Shown here in pieces: positions 63,298 through 64,000 of a DNA stretch of 64,000 nt (positions are counted from its first letter, which is position 1; each line of letters begins with the position of its first letter). The notes below the pieces were generated by a model, which saw only the letters and a program-made list of their open reading frames with translations, was not told the DNA's origin and searched no databases. Both the position numbers and the translations under genes were made by a program. The stretch comes from Jannaschia sp. CCS1 (GTDB lineage: Bacteria > Pseudomonadota > Alphaproteobacteria > Rhodobacterales > Rhodobacteraceae): assembly GCF_000013565.1 (NCBI RefSeq), contig NC_007802.1, positions 2,914,001 through 2,978,000 on the forward strand. Direction: 5' to 3'.

Positions 63298-64000
63298 GCG
63301 GACCGTCCCACCCGTCGCAGCCGAGGTCGCGATGGCTTCCAGAACCTCTATATTGTGAATCATCTGATGCGGTGTGAACGGGTACGGGGCGGTGCCCTCA
63401 ATCGCATTGGCGAACGCTGTCAGATTGTCCACGACAGCGTCAGTCCATGGGAAACTCTCCGTGGTGTGACCACCGCCTTTTGAGATGACAAGATGCGCCT
63501 GCCCTCCCGGTGTGTCGGGATGCGTGTCGTTGCGCACCTCTGCCCAGATGTCGGAGCCAAAGACGTGGTAACGAATGAAATGCGGCGTGTGCAGAATCGC
63601 CGAGAGGGTGGCGGTCATTCCCGCCTCAAACACCAACTGGACCGAGACAACATCCCCCGTTTCCCACCCCAGCGACCGATCCGCTGTTACTGCCTGAACC
63701 TGGGCCACCGGGCCGAACATCCAGATCATGAAGTCTGTCAGATGGATGCCCATGCCGGTCATCCCCGCCGCGGGTGCAAGGGCGGGCCGGGTGCGCCAAT
63801 TGTCCTTCGGCAGGCCCGCCAGCTTGTCATGGCTGAACGCGGCTTCGACGTGCATCACCGTGCCAAATGCACCGTCGCGCACCATGGTCGCGACCTCTTG
63901 CATTGCCGGCTCGAACCGACGTTCATGGCCGATGCCCAGAACGACGCCAGCATCCTGCGCGGCGCCCACGATCCGCCGCGCGCTGGCGCCAGTCAGAGAC
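63292..64000 (-). CDS. Gfo/Idh/MocA-family oxidoreductase (N-terminus outside window)
   Basis: About 236 C-terminal residues are present and the frame is open through base 64000; the N-terminal NAD-binding motif lies outside. The visible part starts in the end of the Rossmann domain (ARRIVGAAQDAGVVLGIGHERRFEPAM) and continues into the alpha/beta dimerisation domain (MTGMGIHLTDFMIWMFG). The conserved GMGIHxxD is the usual active-site region. It could oxidise a sugar-like or cyclic polyol substrate. Confidence 0.9.
   Translation of the reverse strand, partial: SLTGASARRIVGAAQDAGVVLGIGHERRFEPAMQEVATMVRDGAFGTVMHVEAAFSHDKLAGLPKDNWRTRPALAPAAGMTGMGIHLTDFMIWMFGPVAQVQAVTADRSLGWETGDVVSVQLVFEAGMTATLSAILHTPHFIRYHVFGSDIWAEVRNDTHPDTPGGQAHLVISKGGGHTTESFPWTDAVVDNLTAFANAIEGTAPYPFTPHQMIHNIEVLEAIATSAATGGTVRL

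Overview
The window is GC-rich alphaproteobacterial DNA, most likely from a Rhodobacterales (Roseobacter-group) bacterium. The basis is a Rhodobacter-type sorbitol/mannitol (smo-mtlK) operon, the aerobic cobalamin genes cobW-cobN-cobG-cobH-cobI-cobJ in the order familiar from this order, TRAP transporters and tightly packed operons. Apart from a mobile element at the left edge, the region is accessory metabolism.

Layout. (1) 1-6330 is the right end of an integrated element. It carries a tyrosine integrase, a 180-aa unknown protein, an AlpA-like regulator, a primase-helicase, a repeat-rich non-coding stretch with the look of a replication origin, a serine recombinase and a small HTH protein cut by the window edge. 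It is inserted in a tRNA-Thr(GGT) gene, whose displaced 3' half lies at about 6279-6327. Hairpin-forming tandem repeats follow. (2) 6.7-14.3 kb holds a LacI-type regulator and the smoEFGK-smoS-mtlK polyol uptake and oxidation operon, with matching operator palindromes. (3) 14.4-17.3 kb is a three-gene gentisate operon. (4) 17.9-23.4 kb holds a YcaQ-like protein, an acyl-CoA ligase, an ABC exporter and tRNA-Gly. (5) 23.6-27.7 kb holds a GntR regulator, a class I amidotransferase, a P450 and a glutamine synthetase-like ligase, a set that suggests gamma-glutamylation-dependent amine catabolism. A GGDEF/EAL protein follows. (6) 29.8-46.8 kb is a cobalamin locus of 18 genes. A cobalamin riboswitch precedes the minus-strand operon DUF1636-cobW-orf-cobNGHIJ. 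cobK runs antisense between cobJ and cobL. cobLEMBAF follow on the minus strand, and cobO-cupin-cobQ diverge on the plus strand.

(7) 46.7-64 kb is a catabolic island: a flavin monooxygenase with an alpha/beta hydrolase under a LysR regulator, then a TRAP transporter, a PuuE-like deacetylase, cupins, two GST-like proteins, a three-subunit molybdenum hydroxylase, an OsmC-TetR pair, a cyclase-family hydrolase, an FAD monooxygenase resembling 2,6-dihydroxypyridine hydroxylase, and a Gfo/Idh/MocA oxidoreductase running off the window. Five copies of an 18-bp palindrome (ATTTATC-N4-GATAAAT, always the same spacing) lie in four of its promoter regions. They define a probable TetR regulon for import and oxidation of an unidentified, perhaps N-heteroaromatic, compound. 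This regulon is the best candidate for an undescribed system here.
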